NCBI GenBank assembly: GCA_903858815.1
Contig: CAIOKE010000114.1
Span: 1-53,724 of the forward strand
Direction: 5' to 3'
Length of the DNA stretch: 53,724 nucleotides
Source of the DNA: an uncultured Planctomycetaceae bacterium
GTDB taxonomy: Bacteria > Planctomycetota > Planctomycetia > Planctomycetales > Planctomycetaceae
This document shows, in pieces, positions 16,035 through 26,949 of the stretch. The notes under the pieces are model-generated. The model saw nothing but the letters and a program-made list of their open reading frames with translations. It made no database searches and was not told where the DNA came from. Positions within the stretch are counted from its first letter, which is position 1, and every line of letters begins with the position of its first letter. The position numbers and the translations under genes were made by a program.

Positions 16035-19000
16035 TTACTGAGCGGACTGCTGTTGCTGCTGTACGTCCTGCTGCTGCCGGTCACGCTGCTGCTGCAGCGC
16101 TGCCTGGTGGCGGAAGTGGGCACAGTATTCATCAAAACGGGGCCAGAGGGCAGTCGGGTCATCGTTTGCCTGAGATGAGTCGCGAGCTTCTTCGCCGGAA
16201 GCGAGGACCTTCTGAATCAGCACGTTGCGACGACGAGTGGCTTCCTGACGCATCTGCTGATCCTCATCCCGCGAAAAGTAGCGACGACCGTCCACCCATG
16301 TCTGTTCGCAGCGAGTGAAGTTGGAGAGCGGATCACCATTCCAGACCACAAAGTCAGCGTGCTTTCCAGCTTCCAGTGAACCCGTGAGATGATCGATTCG
16401 CAGCTGCTTTGCCGGGTTCAGCGTGACGAACTTAAGAGCTTCCTCGCGGGGAATTCCGCCGTACTTGACAGCCTTGGCGGCTTCCTGGTTGAGATGTCTT
16501 GCCAGTTCGCCATCATCAGAATTGAAGGACACGACAACTCCCTGGTTGTGCATCAGCGCACCGGCATAGGGAATGGCGTCGTAGACTTCAAACTTGTAAG
16601 CCCACCAGTCCGAGAACGCTGAGGCCATGGCGCCGTGGCGAGCCAGTTCGTCCGCCACTTTGTAGCCCTCCAGAATATGCTGCAGCGTACCAATCCGGAT
16701 TTTGTATTCCTGCAGGATTTCAAGGAGTGCAAGAATTTCGTCCTGGCGATAGCTGTGACAGTGAATCCAGCGTTTGCCGTAAACGACTTCTGCAAGTGCT
16801 TCCAGTTCAAGGTCACGCCGAGGTGGCAGGCCACGACGATTCCTGCCGTAGGTGTCATGACGGTTCTGATAATCGCGAGCGGCTTCAAAGGCATCGCGGA
16901 AGACCTGTTCAACACCCATGCGAGTATTGGGGTAGCGTCCACCACCTTCGGTCCGATTGCTCTGTTTGACGTTTTCACCCAGTGCGAATTTGATGCCCGC
17001 AGGAGCTTCTGCGAATTTCAACCCGTCGCCCGTCATGCCCCAGCGAAGCTTGACGACCTGATTCTGGCCACCGATGGGATTGGCCGAACCGTGCAGGATA
17101 TTGGCCGCTGTGACGCCCCCAGCCAGCTGCCGATAAATGGTGATGTCGTTGGCATCCACAAAGTCACCGACTCGGACTTCACTGGTGACTGCCTGAGTGC
17201 CTTCGTTGACACCACCATCGGTGGCAAAGTGTGAATGACAGTCAATGATTCCGGGCGTCAGATGCATTCCGCGCAGGTCAACAATCTGTGCGTCGGCGGG
17301 AATGGGAATGTCCTTCCCGACTGCGACGATGCGGCCGTTGTCGATCAGCATCACAGCATCTTCCAGAATGCCGGCTGGTCCGCAGGTCCAGATGGAAGCG
17401 TGGATAAAGGCGGTGGGACCGGTGGCCGCTGGCAGAGTTGTTCGGCCGAAGGATCCCAGCGGGTAGTTGACCTCGAAGGAAGCCGCTGTCGCTGCAGATT
17501 TCGCTGCGACTGTTTTGCTGTCTTCAACCGGTTTGTTGTCCGCGGTCGGTTTGGCTGCGTCGTCCGGCTTACCTTCGGCGGCGGCTGCAGGTGTGGGGTT
17601 GATACGAGTGGCGGTGACGATGGAAGAACTGCCATCAGGCCAGATCAGTGTGCCGATGGCCGCCGGTCGATCGCGCAGAGCAGGATCGGTTTCGGTAAGT
17701 GCCAGCGAGAAGCGAACAGTCCCTTCAAGGCCCCAGTCGGCGGCCGGGAACACGGCAGACAGCCGAGTGTTCTCAAGGCGTACGGTCTTCAGATCGACCA
17801 CTTCCTTTGGGGCTTTTTCCGGCTGAGCTGTTCCAGCAGTCTGGGGCTGAGCAGCAGGATCGGCAGTGGGTGCCGCGGGAGCCGCCGGATCAGGGTTTGT
17901 CGCAGGTGCGGTTGCCGGAGCCGCTGTGTCAGCAGGAGTGCCCGGCGCAGCGGCGTCGGTCGGCGCGGCTGGAGCGGCTGGAGCGGCTGGATCCGCTGGT
18001 GCAGCGGGGGAGGCTGGATCGGCTGGTTTGTCGTCGTAACGGCGACCTTTGCGAGGTTCTGCTGCTGGAATGGGAGTGCGAGAAACACGTCCTTTCAGCC
18101 GACCGGAACTTTCACTGACTTCAAGGTACAGTTTCTGTGGCAGGTTGCCGGAGGCTGACAGGGCCAGTTCCCACGCCCCGGTGGACTGTCGAGCTGGTGG
18201 TGTCTCGTGCTGGAATCGCTGACCGGCAATCCATGTTTCGGTGATCTTTGTCTGCTCTGCGAACAGGTCACCGTCGGTAATCACCATGGACGCCAGTTTG
18301 CCTGGTTCCAGTGAGCCGAGCTGGCTGCTGATGCCGAGAAGGTCGGCTGCGTTGTGCGTGAGTGCTTTCAGTGCGGAGGTTTTTGAAAGACCGCGAGACA
18401 CGGCTTTGCGCAGTGATTTCAGAAAATCTGAGCTGGAGTTGAGGCGGTTGGTGGTGAAGGCGAAGCGGATGCCGGCGGCATCCACACGCGCCGGGTTTTC
18501 CGGGGCCAGATCCCAGTGCAGCAGATCTTCCAGTGTGACGTTATCTGCCGCTTCCGGAGTGGTGACCGAGGGTGGCCGGGGGAAGGCGAGTGGCAGAATG
18601 ATGGGCCGACGCAGCTGGGCAATTTCCTGCAGACGGCGATACTCGCGACCACTTCCGACGACGACCAGTGACAGGCCGAATTCAGCGGCAAACTGATCAG
18701 CTCGCTGCACGAACTGTTCGTTGGATGTGGTCACAAAAATGGGCATGGCGCCATTGAGCACGGGTTGCAGTGCAACCAGCGCATCGTTGACTTCGGGCAG
18801 TGGCAATGTTGGGTCGGCAGCGATGGCAGCCTGAGCGTCACGATACCATTGAGCGTCAAGGATCGCCTGCCGTGCCAGCGCCACGGCACCCATCGGACTG
18901 CCGGGGTAACCGGATGACCGTGAGCGTCTTGAAAGTGTCAGCAGGACATGTTGTGCGACGTCCCGTGCCAGCACGGTCTGAGCCGGGTCGCCACCGGATG

Positions 19001-19493
19001 TGGACAGCACTGCACTGCGACCACGAATGACCCCCGCGTCCGGGGCCAGCAGTCGTGCGACAAAGCCCTGACGCCGCAGGGCGGCAGTGTCTTCCGGAGT
19101 AGCGGGCTGATCGGCGACCGACAACTGAGGAGTGACCTGACCATTCCAGTAGCGTGCTGTTCCGGTCAGTCGATCGCTGGAGACGGCCTGTTCGTGGTAG
19201 GCGTCAATGAAGCCTGGATAGATGGTGCGTCCGGTCAGATCAATGCGCTGAGCATGTTCGGGAATGGTGATCCCGGCGCCCACGGCGGTGAGCTTACCAT
19301 CGGTGATCAGCACAACCGCGTTCTCAATGGATTTTTCTGCAGTCACCCAGACTGTGGCGCCGGTCAGGGCCCAGGTGGAGGCCGGTTCCGGCTGCAGAGT
19401 CTGCCGGGGCTGCGACGTTTCATCGGCGGCCCGCAGGAATGGAGAGACGCATGAGCAGCACATCAAAACCAGAGCAGTCGACCAGAGTCTCAT
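16035..19493 (-). CDS. Exported double-domain amidohydrolase with Pro/Ala linker
   Basis: 1152 residues; ATG preceded by GGGGG about 6 nt upstream; signal peptide MRLWSTALVLMCCSCVSPFL. The N-terminal amidohydrolase module (about 40-430) has PGFIDAYHEQ instead of PGxIDxHxH and no obvious later metal ligands. A linker (about 480-570) of Pro/Ala/Asp repeats follows, then a spacer domain. The C-terminal module (about 690-1100) is complete: DCHSHFATDG, WIHCHSYR, LQHILEGYK and SFNSDDGE supply the His and Asp ligands. The tail is Gln-rich. Such proteins hydrolyse C-N bonds in cyclic or linear amides in the periplasm; the substrate is unknown. It is the first gene of a two-gene operon with the 444-residue relative, giving one intact and two degenerate modules in all. 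Confidence 0.88.
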   Translation of the reverse strand: MRLWSTALVLMCCSCVSPFLRAADETSQPRQTLQPEPASTWALTGATVWVTAEKSIENAVVLITDGKLTAVGAGITIPEHAQRIDLTGRTIYPGFIDAYHEQAVSSDRLTGTARYWNGQVTPQLSVADQPATPEDTAALRRQGFVARLLAPDAGVIRGRSAVLSTSGGDPAQTVLARDVAQHVLLTLSRRSRSSGYPGSPMGAVALARQAILDAQWYRDAQAAIAADPTLPLPEVNDALVALQPVLNGAMPIFVTTSNEQFVQRADQFAAEFGLSLVVVGSGREYRRLQEIAQLRRPIILPLAFPRPPSVTTPEAADNVTLEDLLHWDLAPENPARVDAAGIRFAFTTNRLNSSSDFLKSLRKAVSRGLSKTSALKALTHNAADLLGISSQLGSLEPGKLASMVITDGDLFAEQTKITETWIAGQRFQHETPPARQSTGAWELALSASGNLPQKLYLEVSESSGRLKGRVSRTPIPAAEPRKGRRYDDKPADPASPAAPADPAAPAAPAAPTDAAAPGTPADTAAPATAPATNPDPAAPAAPTADPAAQPQTAGTAQPEKAPKEVVDLKTVRLENTRLSAVFPAADWGLEGTVRFSLALTETDPALRDRPAAIGTLIWPDGSSSIVTATRINPTPAAAAEGKPDDAAKPTADNKPVEDSKTVAAKSAATAASFEVNYPLGSFGRTTLPAATGPTAFIHASIWTCGPAGILEDAVMLIDNGRIVAVGKDIPIPADAQIVDLRGMHLTPGIIDCHSHFATDGGVNEGTQAVTSEVRVGDFVDANDITIYRQLAGGVTAANILHGSANPIGGQNQVVKLRWGMTGDGLKFAEAPAGIKFALGENVKQSNRTEGGGRYPNTRMGVEQVFRDAFEAARDYQNRHDTYGRNRRGLPPRRDLELEALAEVVYGKRWIHCHSYRQDEILALLEILQEYKIRIGTLQHILEGYKVADELARHGAMASAFSDWWAYKFEVYDAIPYAGALMHNQGVVVSFNSDDGELARHLNQEAAKAVKYGGIPREEALKFVTLNPAKQLRIDHLTGSLEAGKHADFVVWNGDPLSNFTRCEQTWVDGRRYFSRDEDQQMRQEATRRRNVLIQKVLASGEEARDSSQANDDPTALWPRFDEYCAHFRHQAALQQQRDRQQQDVQQQQQSAQ

Positions 19494-19803
19494 TCCATCC
19501 CCCGATTGCTGATCAGCAACGAAGCCGTGCAGGAGTCCAGTTGGGCAGAAAAATGGGTGCCCAGATCCTGCAGCCTACCTGCATTCCGGTGAAGGTCATG
19601 GGTGGAAACGCTGTTTTCCGAGAAAAATGGGGGAAAAAGCTGGGGGAAAATGACGGCTTTGGCAGGGGTTCACGCAGGTTCTTCTGATGTGTTCAACTGT
19701 ATCGTGTCTGCTGTTTTTCACGTGCATGACGAAGTTGTGGGTGTTAGACTGGCAGTCTCGCCTGTGTTTTCATCCCGCCTTCAGAAGAATCCGGAACCTG
19801 CTG
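19494..19803. promoter_or_regulatory. Divergent spacer between amidohydrolase operon and cytochrome gene
   Basis: About 310 bp separate two divergent transcription units, so both promoters should lie here. No repeat module and no convincing -35/-10 pair were found. Plus-strand frames across it are open but look non-coding. Confidence 0.35.
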
Positions 19804-21990
19804 ATGCTTCGCTTGCTGTCAGGTTTTTTCAGTATTCTGTTCGTGACTTTACCGGTCTGTGTGTGGGCCGTGGATGAGTCAGGTGCCGGGTCTGAGCAGA
19901 TGCAGTTTTTCGAGTCGCGTATTCGACCGGTCCTGGTGACTCACTGTTATCGTTGTCACAGTGCTGAGTCGAAGGTTTTGCAGGGTGGATTGCGTCTGGA
20001 TTCTCGTGAGGGTCTGGTGCGAGGAGGCGACAGCGGTCCGGCGATTTCGGCGAGCGATCCGGCAGCCAGTCTGTTGTTGCAGGCGTTGCGTTACGAGCAG
20101 CTTGAGATGCCTCCGCAGGGGCGTTTATCAGACGCGGTGATTGAGGATTTTGCGATGTGGCTGCGGATGGGTGCTCCGGATCCGCGGACGGAGACAGCCG
20201 TTGTGACGGCAGCGGCAGTTGATCCGGAATCCGCCAGGAATCACTGGGCCTTTCAGATTCCTCGCGAGTCTGCGGCGCCGGCTGAGCGATCTGCGAACAA
20301 GCTGGATGCATTGATTGCGGCGAAGCTGCATGAGCAGCAGCTGACAGCAGCGGCAGCGGCTGATCCGCGGACGCTGGTTCGTCGTCTGTCGCTGGATCTG
20401 ACCGGACTGCCTCCGACGCCGCAGCAGATTGCTGCATTTGTCAATGATCCTTCTGAGTCAGCGTGGCGTGAGTTAGTGGAGCAGTTTCTGGCTTCACCGG
20501 CTTATGGTGAGCGTTGGGCGCGGCTATGGCTGGATGTGGCTCGTTATGCTGAGGATCAGGCGCATATCGTGGGTGAGGACGCCTCGCTGACATATCCGAA
20601 TGCGTGGTATTTCCGTGACTGGGTGATTCGATCGCTCAATCAGGATCTCAGTTATGCACAGTTCATTCGTCTGCAGCTGGCTGCGGATCTGTACGAGGGC
20701 AGTGAGTCTGCAAATCTGGCGGCGCTGGGATTTCTGGGTCTGGGTCCCAAGTATTATGACCGTGGTCAGTTGTTTGTGATGGCGGAGGAGTGGGAGGATC
20801 GAGTGGACGTGGTCAGTCGCGGTCTGCTGGGTCTGACGGTTGCCTGTGCGCGGTGTCATGACCATAAGTACGACCCGATTCGTACGGAGGACTATTACGG
20901 ACTGGCGGGTATCTTTGCCAGTACTGAGATGTTCAATCGTCCGTTGTCTGCAGAAGCAGCGGAGCAGGACGGGAAGGACGGGAAGGATGGGAAGGACGGG
21001 AAGGACGGGAAGAAGAAGGGCGTAAAGCCGCACGAGAGTCTGCATATTGTTCGTGAGGGCGTGGCGAAGGATCTGCATGTGTTTGTGCGTGGTGATGTGC
21101 AGAACCGAGGTCCGCTGGCACCTCGCAGGTTTCTTCCGATTCTGACGTCTGCTCCGCAGCCCTTTACCGAGGGCAGTGGTCGGAAGCAGCTGGCGGAAGC
21201 GATCGTGGATCCCGGCAATCCGTTGACGGCTCGAGTGATTGTGAATCGGATCTGGGCTGCGTATTTCGGGCGTGGACTGGTGGGTACGGCCAGTAATTTC
21301 GGGTTATTGGGTGATCGTCCGACGCACCCTGAGCTGCTGGATGATCTGGCGGTTCGTTTCATGCAGAACGGGTGGTCACTGAAGTGGCTGCATCGTGAGA
21401 TAGTGCTGTCCGCGACGTATCGTCGCAGCAGTCAGGGGGAAGCTTCAGCAGTGGCTCAGGACCCCGAGAATCTCTGGCTGGCGCGGATGCCGCGGCGGCG
21501 TCTGGGAGCGGAGGGCTGGCGGGATTCGCTGCTGGCGGTGACGGGGCGTCTGGATGCCAGCACGGTTGGCGGGCCTTCAATTGATCCGTCCGATGCTGCA
21601 GAGACACGTCGTACGGTTTACAGTCGCATCAGTCGTCTGGATCTGAATCGATTTCTGGCGATGTATGATTTTCCGGATCCGAATGTGACATCAGAGAAGC
21701 GTGCGGAGACGATTACTCCGCTGCAGAAGCTGTTTGTCCTGAACAGTCCGTTCATGCAGTCTCAGGCGGAGGCGTTTGAGGCTCGTTTACGGCAGGCGAT
21801 TCCATCGGAGGATGCTGCTGCTGTGGGTCAGCGGATTGACTGGGCGTATCAGAATGTGTTTGGTCGTGCGGCGACACCGGTTGAGGTGCAGCTGGCGGAA
21901 GAATTTCTGCAGCAGGCCGATGCAGCGACGCGATGGCGTCAGTATGCTCACGTCCTGCTGGCATCGAACGAGCTGCAGTATGTGGACTGA
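19804..21990 (+). CDS. Planctomycete cytochrome C (PSCyt1) / DUF1549 / DUF1553 protein
   Basis: 728 residues from the ATG at 19804, chosen because a clean signal peptide follows (MLRLLSGFFSILFVTLPVCV); the frame extends upstream to 19687. A CYRCH heme-type motif lies at 48-52 with GGLRLDSREGLVRGG and EMPPQGRL after it, as in planctomycete cytochrome-like domains. DUF1549 spans about 140-350 (RRLSLDLTGLPPTP, RWARLWLDVARYAED, and a second CARCHDHKYDPI motif). DUF1553 follows (NPLTARVIVNRIW, GRGLVGTASNFG, LLGDRPTHPELLDDLA, ATYRRSS, LNSPFMQSQAE). A collagen-like GKD run breaks the middle. It is followed after 21 bp by a DUF1501 gene, the usual pairing in this phylum. Function is unknown; a role in extracellular polymer degradation has been proposed for such pairs. 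Confidence 0.9.
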   Translation: MLRLLSGFFSILFVTLPVCVWAVDESGAGSEQMQFFESRIRPVLVTHCYRCHSAESKVLQGGLRLDSREGLVRGGDSGPAISASDPAASLLLQALRYEQLEMPPQGRLSDAVIEDFAMWLRMGAPDPRTETAVVTAAAVDPESARNHWAFQIPRESAAPAERSANKLDALIAAKLHEQQLTAAAAADPRTLVRRLSLDLTGLPPTPQQIAAFVNDPSESAWRELVEQFLASPAYGERWARLWLDVARYAEDQAHIVGEDASLTYPNAWYFRDWVIRSLNQDLSYAQFIRLQLAADLYEGSESANLAALGFLGLGPKYYDRGQLFVMAEEWEDRVDVVSRGLLGLTVACARCHDHKYDPIRTEDYYGLAGIFASTEMFNRPLSAEAAEQDGKDGKDGKDGKDGKKKGVKPHESLHIVREGVAKDLHVFVRGDVQNRGPLAPRRFLPILTSAPQPFTEGSGRKQLAEAIVDPGNPLTARVIVNRIWAAYFGRGLVGTASNFGLLGDRPTHPELLDDLAVRFMQNGWSLKWLHREIVLSATYRRSSQGEASAVAQDPENLWLARMPRRRLGAEGWRDSLLAVTGRLDASTVGGPSIDPSDAAETRRTVYSRISRLDLNRFLAMYDFPDPNVTSEKRAETITPLQKLFVLNSPFMQSQAEAFEARLRQAIPSEDAAAVGQRIDWAYQNVFGRAATPVEVQLAEEFLQQADAATRWRQYAHVLLASNELQYVD
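20968..21014 (+). repeat. In-gene 9-bp tandem repeat (GKD)
   Basis: About five copies of the 9-bp unit GACGGGAAG encode a collagen-like Asp-Gly-Lys run inside the DUF1549/DUF1553 protein, followed by a Lys tract. It probably forms a flexible charged linker, and its repeat number could vary by slippage without frameshift. Confidence 0.8.
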
Positions 21991-22011
21991 ACTTTGTGAA
22001 GGTGACTTTTT

Positions 22012-23424
22012 GTGAACAGCAGTCATATGAATCTGTCGCTGATAAGTCGTCGGCACTGGTTAAGCCGTGCCAGTCTGGGATTTGGCACCGTGGGTCTGGC
22101 GGGGCTGTGTGCTCAGCTGCAGGCGGCTGAAGGTCCGACTGGACAGCGATTACTGCAGCCGCATCTGGTGCCGCGTGCGAAGCGAGTGATTCTGCTGTTT
22201 ATGAATGGCGGTCCCAGTCATGTGGACACGTTTGATCCGAAGCCGGCACTGGCGAAGCATGAGGGTCAGAAGCCTTCGGAACAGGCGACGCGGAGAGCGA
22301 AGGCCGGTTATGTTCCCTCACCATTTCGTTTTCGGCCCTCTGGTGAATCGGGCGTCGTGATGAGCGAGTTGTTTCCGCAGCTGTCGAAGTGTGCGGACGA
22401 TCTGTGTGTGATTCGTTCGATGCACACGGATGTGCCGAATCACGAGCCAGGTCTGATCATAATGCACTCCGGTGTGCAGCAGCCGACTCGTCCGAGTATC
22501 GGGTCGTGGGTGACTTACGGACTGGGGACAGAGAATCAGAACCTGCCGGGTTATGTGGTGCTGGGTCCCAGGCGTCCGGTTGTGGGGCCGCATCTGTGGT
22601 CGAATTCCTTTCTGCCTGGCGCTTATCAGGGCATGGCCGTCAATACTCAGGATATGGCGGTGGACAAGCTGGTGACGAATCTGAAGCATCCATCGCTGGA
22701 GCGTTCTCAGCAGCGTCGGCAGCTGGATCTGCTGGCGGGTCTGAATCGTCTGCATGCTGAGCAGCGGCAGCAGGATGCGGGTCTGGAGGCTCAGATTCAG
22801 GCGATGGAAACGGCGTTTTCGATGCAGCTGGAAGCGTCCGAGGCCTTTGATATTGGTCAGGAGTCCCCGGCAACTCGTGAGCTGTACGGTGACTCGCTGT
22901 TTGGTCGTCAGTGTCTGCTGGCGCGGCGGCTGTCGGAGCGAGGTGTGCGATTTGTGACTTCCTATTATCTGACGCCGGGTGGGAATCAGCCATGGGATAC
23001 TCATTCCAGCAATGATGATCAGCATCGGAAGTTGTGTGCGGACAGTGATCGGGCCACGGCTGCTCTGCTGACGGATCTGAAGCAGCGGGGTCTGCTGGAG
23101 GACACGCTGGTGATCTGGACGGGGGAATTCGGCCGCACTCCGTATGCTCAGCCGAACGACAAGGGAAAGCATGGTCGCGATCATCATCATTCGGCCTTCA
23201 CCACGGTACTGGCTGGTGGCGGAGTGCGGGGTGGTTTGATGTATGGTGCCAGCGACGAGTTGGGGATGTTTGCGGTGGAGAATCGTGTGCATGTTCACGA
23301 TCTGCATGCGACGGTACTGCATCTGCTGGGGCTGGATCACGAGCAGTTAACGTATCGATACAGTGGTCGGGACTTTCGGCTGACGGACGTCCATGGTCAG
23401 GTGGTCGAGGGGATTCTGGCATAG
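22012..23424 (+). CDS. DUF1501 exported protein, partner of the DUF1549/DUF1553 gene
   Basis: 470 residues from a GTG at 22012, supported by AAGG about 9 nt upstream; an internal ATG at 22027 is an alternative. A Tat-like signal follows (ISRRHWLSRASLGFGTVGLA). DUF1501 hallmarks: LFMNGGPSHVDTFDPKP, RPSIGSWVTYGLGTEN, QCLLARRLSERGVRFV, WDTHSSND, IWTGEFGRTPYAQ, GRDHHHSAFT, HDLHATVLHLLGLDHEQLTY. It lies 21 bp after the cytochrome/DUF1553 gene and is surely co-transcribed with it. The two are probably exported by different routes (Sec and Tat) to act together in the periplasm. No catalytic activity has been shown for the pair. Confidence 0.92.
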   Translation: MNSSHMNLSLISRRHWLSRASLGFGTVGLAGLCAQLQAAEGPTGQRLLQPHLVPRAKRVILLFMNGGPSHVDTFDPKPALAKHEGQKPSEQATRRAKAGYVPSPFRFRPSGESGVVMSELFPQLSKCADDLCVIRSMHTDVPNHEPGLIIMHSGVQQPTRPSIGSWVTYGLGTENQNLPGYVVLGPRRPVVGPHLWSNSFLPGAYQGMAVNTQDMAVDKLVTNLKHPSLERSQQRRQLDLLAGLNRLHAEQRQQDAGLEAQIQAMETAFSMQLEASEAFDIGQESPATRELYGDSLFGRQCLLARRLSERGVRFVTSYYLTPGGNQPWDTHSSNDDQHRKLCADSDRATAALLTDLKQRGLLEDTLVIWTGEFGRTPYAQPNDKGKHGRDHHHSAFTTVLAGGGVRGGLMYGASDELGMFAVENRVHVHDLHATVLHLLGLDHEQLTYRYSGRDFRLTDVHGQVVEGILA

Positions 23425-23654
23425 TTCGGGAGCGTGGCAGGCGATCTGTGAATTCATATCACACCGGTCGTGGTGGTGGTCGTGAATGCACCACGAGGCT
23501 GGCAGGCTGAGGAACGACCTGTGCTGCGAAACAATCGCAATGATCAGGATGCCGCTGTCGGTCCAATAATCCGGCAGGATCCGTGTACTGCGTGTGCGGG
23601 CCACAGGAATGTGGTATCGGGGGTGTCACTCGAGGGGGGCCGTGTCCGCAGCAG

Positions 23655-25181
<1,527 letters not shown>

Positions 25182-25358
25182 GGGGGAAATCTCCGAGGAT
25201 CTCGAGGGGAAGCCGGTTGTCACAATTCTACTTGTGGTCGGCCGCGTGCCGGCCGGATTTTCAGGGTCTGGCAGAGAAAATCGCTGCCCAAAGGCCGGGG
25301 TTGCACAGTATAACACAGGATTGTGTCAGAAAACTGAGTGGCAGTGGGAGGTATCTGG

Positions 25359-26717
25359 ATGTCATCAACTGGTTTTCATCCTGCCGTGCTGCCGATTGCG
25401 CGTCGCCAGCTGCTGCGGATCGGGACAGCAGCAGCGGTTGGTGCAGGTCGTTCAGTCTTTGCCGCCGACGATGTGACTCAGCCGCTGACGGCGCAGGCTG
25501 ACCACTGCATTGTACTGTTTCTGAATGGTGGTCCCAGTCATCTGGACATGTGGGATCTGAAGCCGGAAGCACCGCTTGAGATTCGTGGCGAGTTTGCTCC
25601 GATTGCCAGCACCATTCCGGGAGTGTCGTTATCCGAACATCTGCCTCGATTAGCGCAGCAGCTGCACCATGCGTCGCTGATACGATCGATGCATCACAGC
25701 GTGAACAATTCGCATGCAGCTGCCGTCTATGCTGCTCTGACGGGCCATGATCGTGGTGAACAGGGTGGTGGGGCACGTCCGACTGACAACCCTTCACCGG
25801 GATCTGTGCTGGCGAAGCTGCGGCCTGCGGACAATCGAACGCTGCCATACATCAGCCTGCCGTACAAGACGAAAGAGGGGGCTGGTGGTCCGTTACAGCC
25901 CGGTTTTCTGGCGGGCTTCATGGGGCCGACCTTTGATCCTTTCTGGGTGCTGAACAATCCTGATGCTGACGGTTTCCATGTTGACAATCTGGCACTGCCA
26001 GGTTCAGTGACTCCGCAGCGCATGAGTGAGCGGACGCAGCTGTTGTCAGGTCTTGGGCGGGGACTGCGTACGAAGGAACCGGCACTCACAGCGATCGACG
26101 ATTTTCAGGCGCGGGCATTCGAGCTGCTGACTGGTGATGCGGCTCAGCGAGCGTTTAATCTGGGTCTGGAGTCACCAGAAATTCGGGCTCGGTATGGCCG
26201 TAATATTTACGGTCAGAGTACTCTGCTGGCGCGGCGGCTGGTGGAAGCTGGCACACGATTTGTGACTCTGTCGTGGGCTCCGGATGCCAATGCCACCTGG
26301 GATACTCATGGGGACAACTTCAATAAGCTGAAGAACACGCTGCTGCCTCAGTTTGATGCGGCCTGTGCCAGTCTGCTTCAGGATCTGCAGGAGCGTGGTC
26401 TGCTGCAGCGAACGCTGGTGTGCGTACTGGGTGATTTCGGCAGAACTCCGCGGATCAATGCGAATGCCGGCCGGGATCACTGGAACAGCTGTTACACGGT
26501 CCTGCTGGCGGGTGCCGGAATTCGGCCCGGTACAGTATTCGGAGCCAGTGATCGGACGGGGGCGGTGCCGGTGGAGTCACCGGTCAGCCCGGGTGACGTG
26601 ATCGCCACGATCTATCGATTGCTGGGAATTCGCTCGACAACTCAGATCTATGACTCGCTGGGCCGTCCTCATGAGGTTGTGCCGCAGGGTCGAGTGTTAT
26701 CAGAGATTCTGGTGTAG
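25359..26717 (+). CDS. DUF1501 exported protein, orphan copy
   Basis: 452 residues from the ATG at 25359, which has GGGAGG 7-8 nt upstream; an earlier in-frame start at 25338 lacks this. The signal is ARRQLLRIGTAAAVGAG. Family motifs: IVLFLNGGPSHLDMWDLKPE, IRSMHHSVNNSHAAAVYAAL, STLLARRLVEAGTRFVTLSW, WDTHGDNFNKL, CVLGDFGRTPRIN, GRDHWNSCYT. This branch has a different middle region from the other two copies (GGPLQPGFLAGFMGPTFDPF). No DUF1549/DUF1553 gene is adjacent. A perfect small hairpin (GCATCA-TT-TGATGC, 26745-26758) lies just after the stop but without a T tract. Confidence 0.9.
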   Translation: MSSTGFHPAVLPIARRQLLRIGTAAAVGAGRSVFAADDVTQPLTAQADHCIVLFLNGGPSHLDMWDLKPEAPLEIRGEFAPIASTIPGVSLSEHLPRLAQQLHHASLIRSMHHSVNNSHAAAVYAALTGHDRGEQGGGARPTDNPSPGSVLAKLRPADNRTLPYISLPYKTKEGAGGPLQPGFLAGFMGPTFDPFWVLNNPDADGFHVDNLALPGSVTPQRMSERTQLLSGLGRGLRTKEPALTAIDDFQARAFELLTGDAAQRAFNLGLESPEIRARYGRNIYGQSTLLARRLVEAGTRFVTLSWAPDANATWDTHGDNFNKLKNTLLPQFDAACASLLQDLQERGLLQRTLVCVLGDFGRTPRINANAGRDHWNSCYTVLLAGAGIRPGTVFGASDRTGAVPVESPVSPGDVIATIYRLLGIRSTTQIYDSLGRPHEVVPQGRVLSEILV

Positions 26718-26949
26718 AGTCGGCTGAGTCATGTTGCGGGAATGCATCATTTGATGCGGCGGTCATGACCTGCTGCGCAGTGCTTGTTACTCGGGCCCTG
26801 CCGAATTTTCCGGCTGCACACAGGCGGTATAAGATATTCCCCTGGTGAGCTAGTGTGAAAGGATTGCAAGTTCCCGTTGCAGCCGGTGTATATTGGGGGA
26901 AACGTTCCAGGCGTAGATTGCCGTGTATCCCCCATAAGGGTGTTTCGTC

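Noticed and set aside
26745-26758. GCATCA-TT-TGATGC hairpin as terminator of the third DUF1501 gene
   Set aside because: Short stem with a 2-nt loop and no T tract.
26864-26894. TTGCAA-(19 nt)-TATATT as a comM promoter
   Set aside because: Spacing is too long and such pairs occur by chance; planctomycete promoters are poorly defined.
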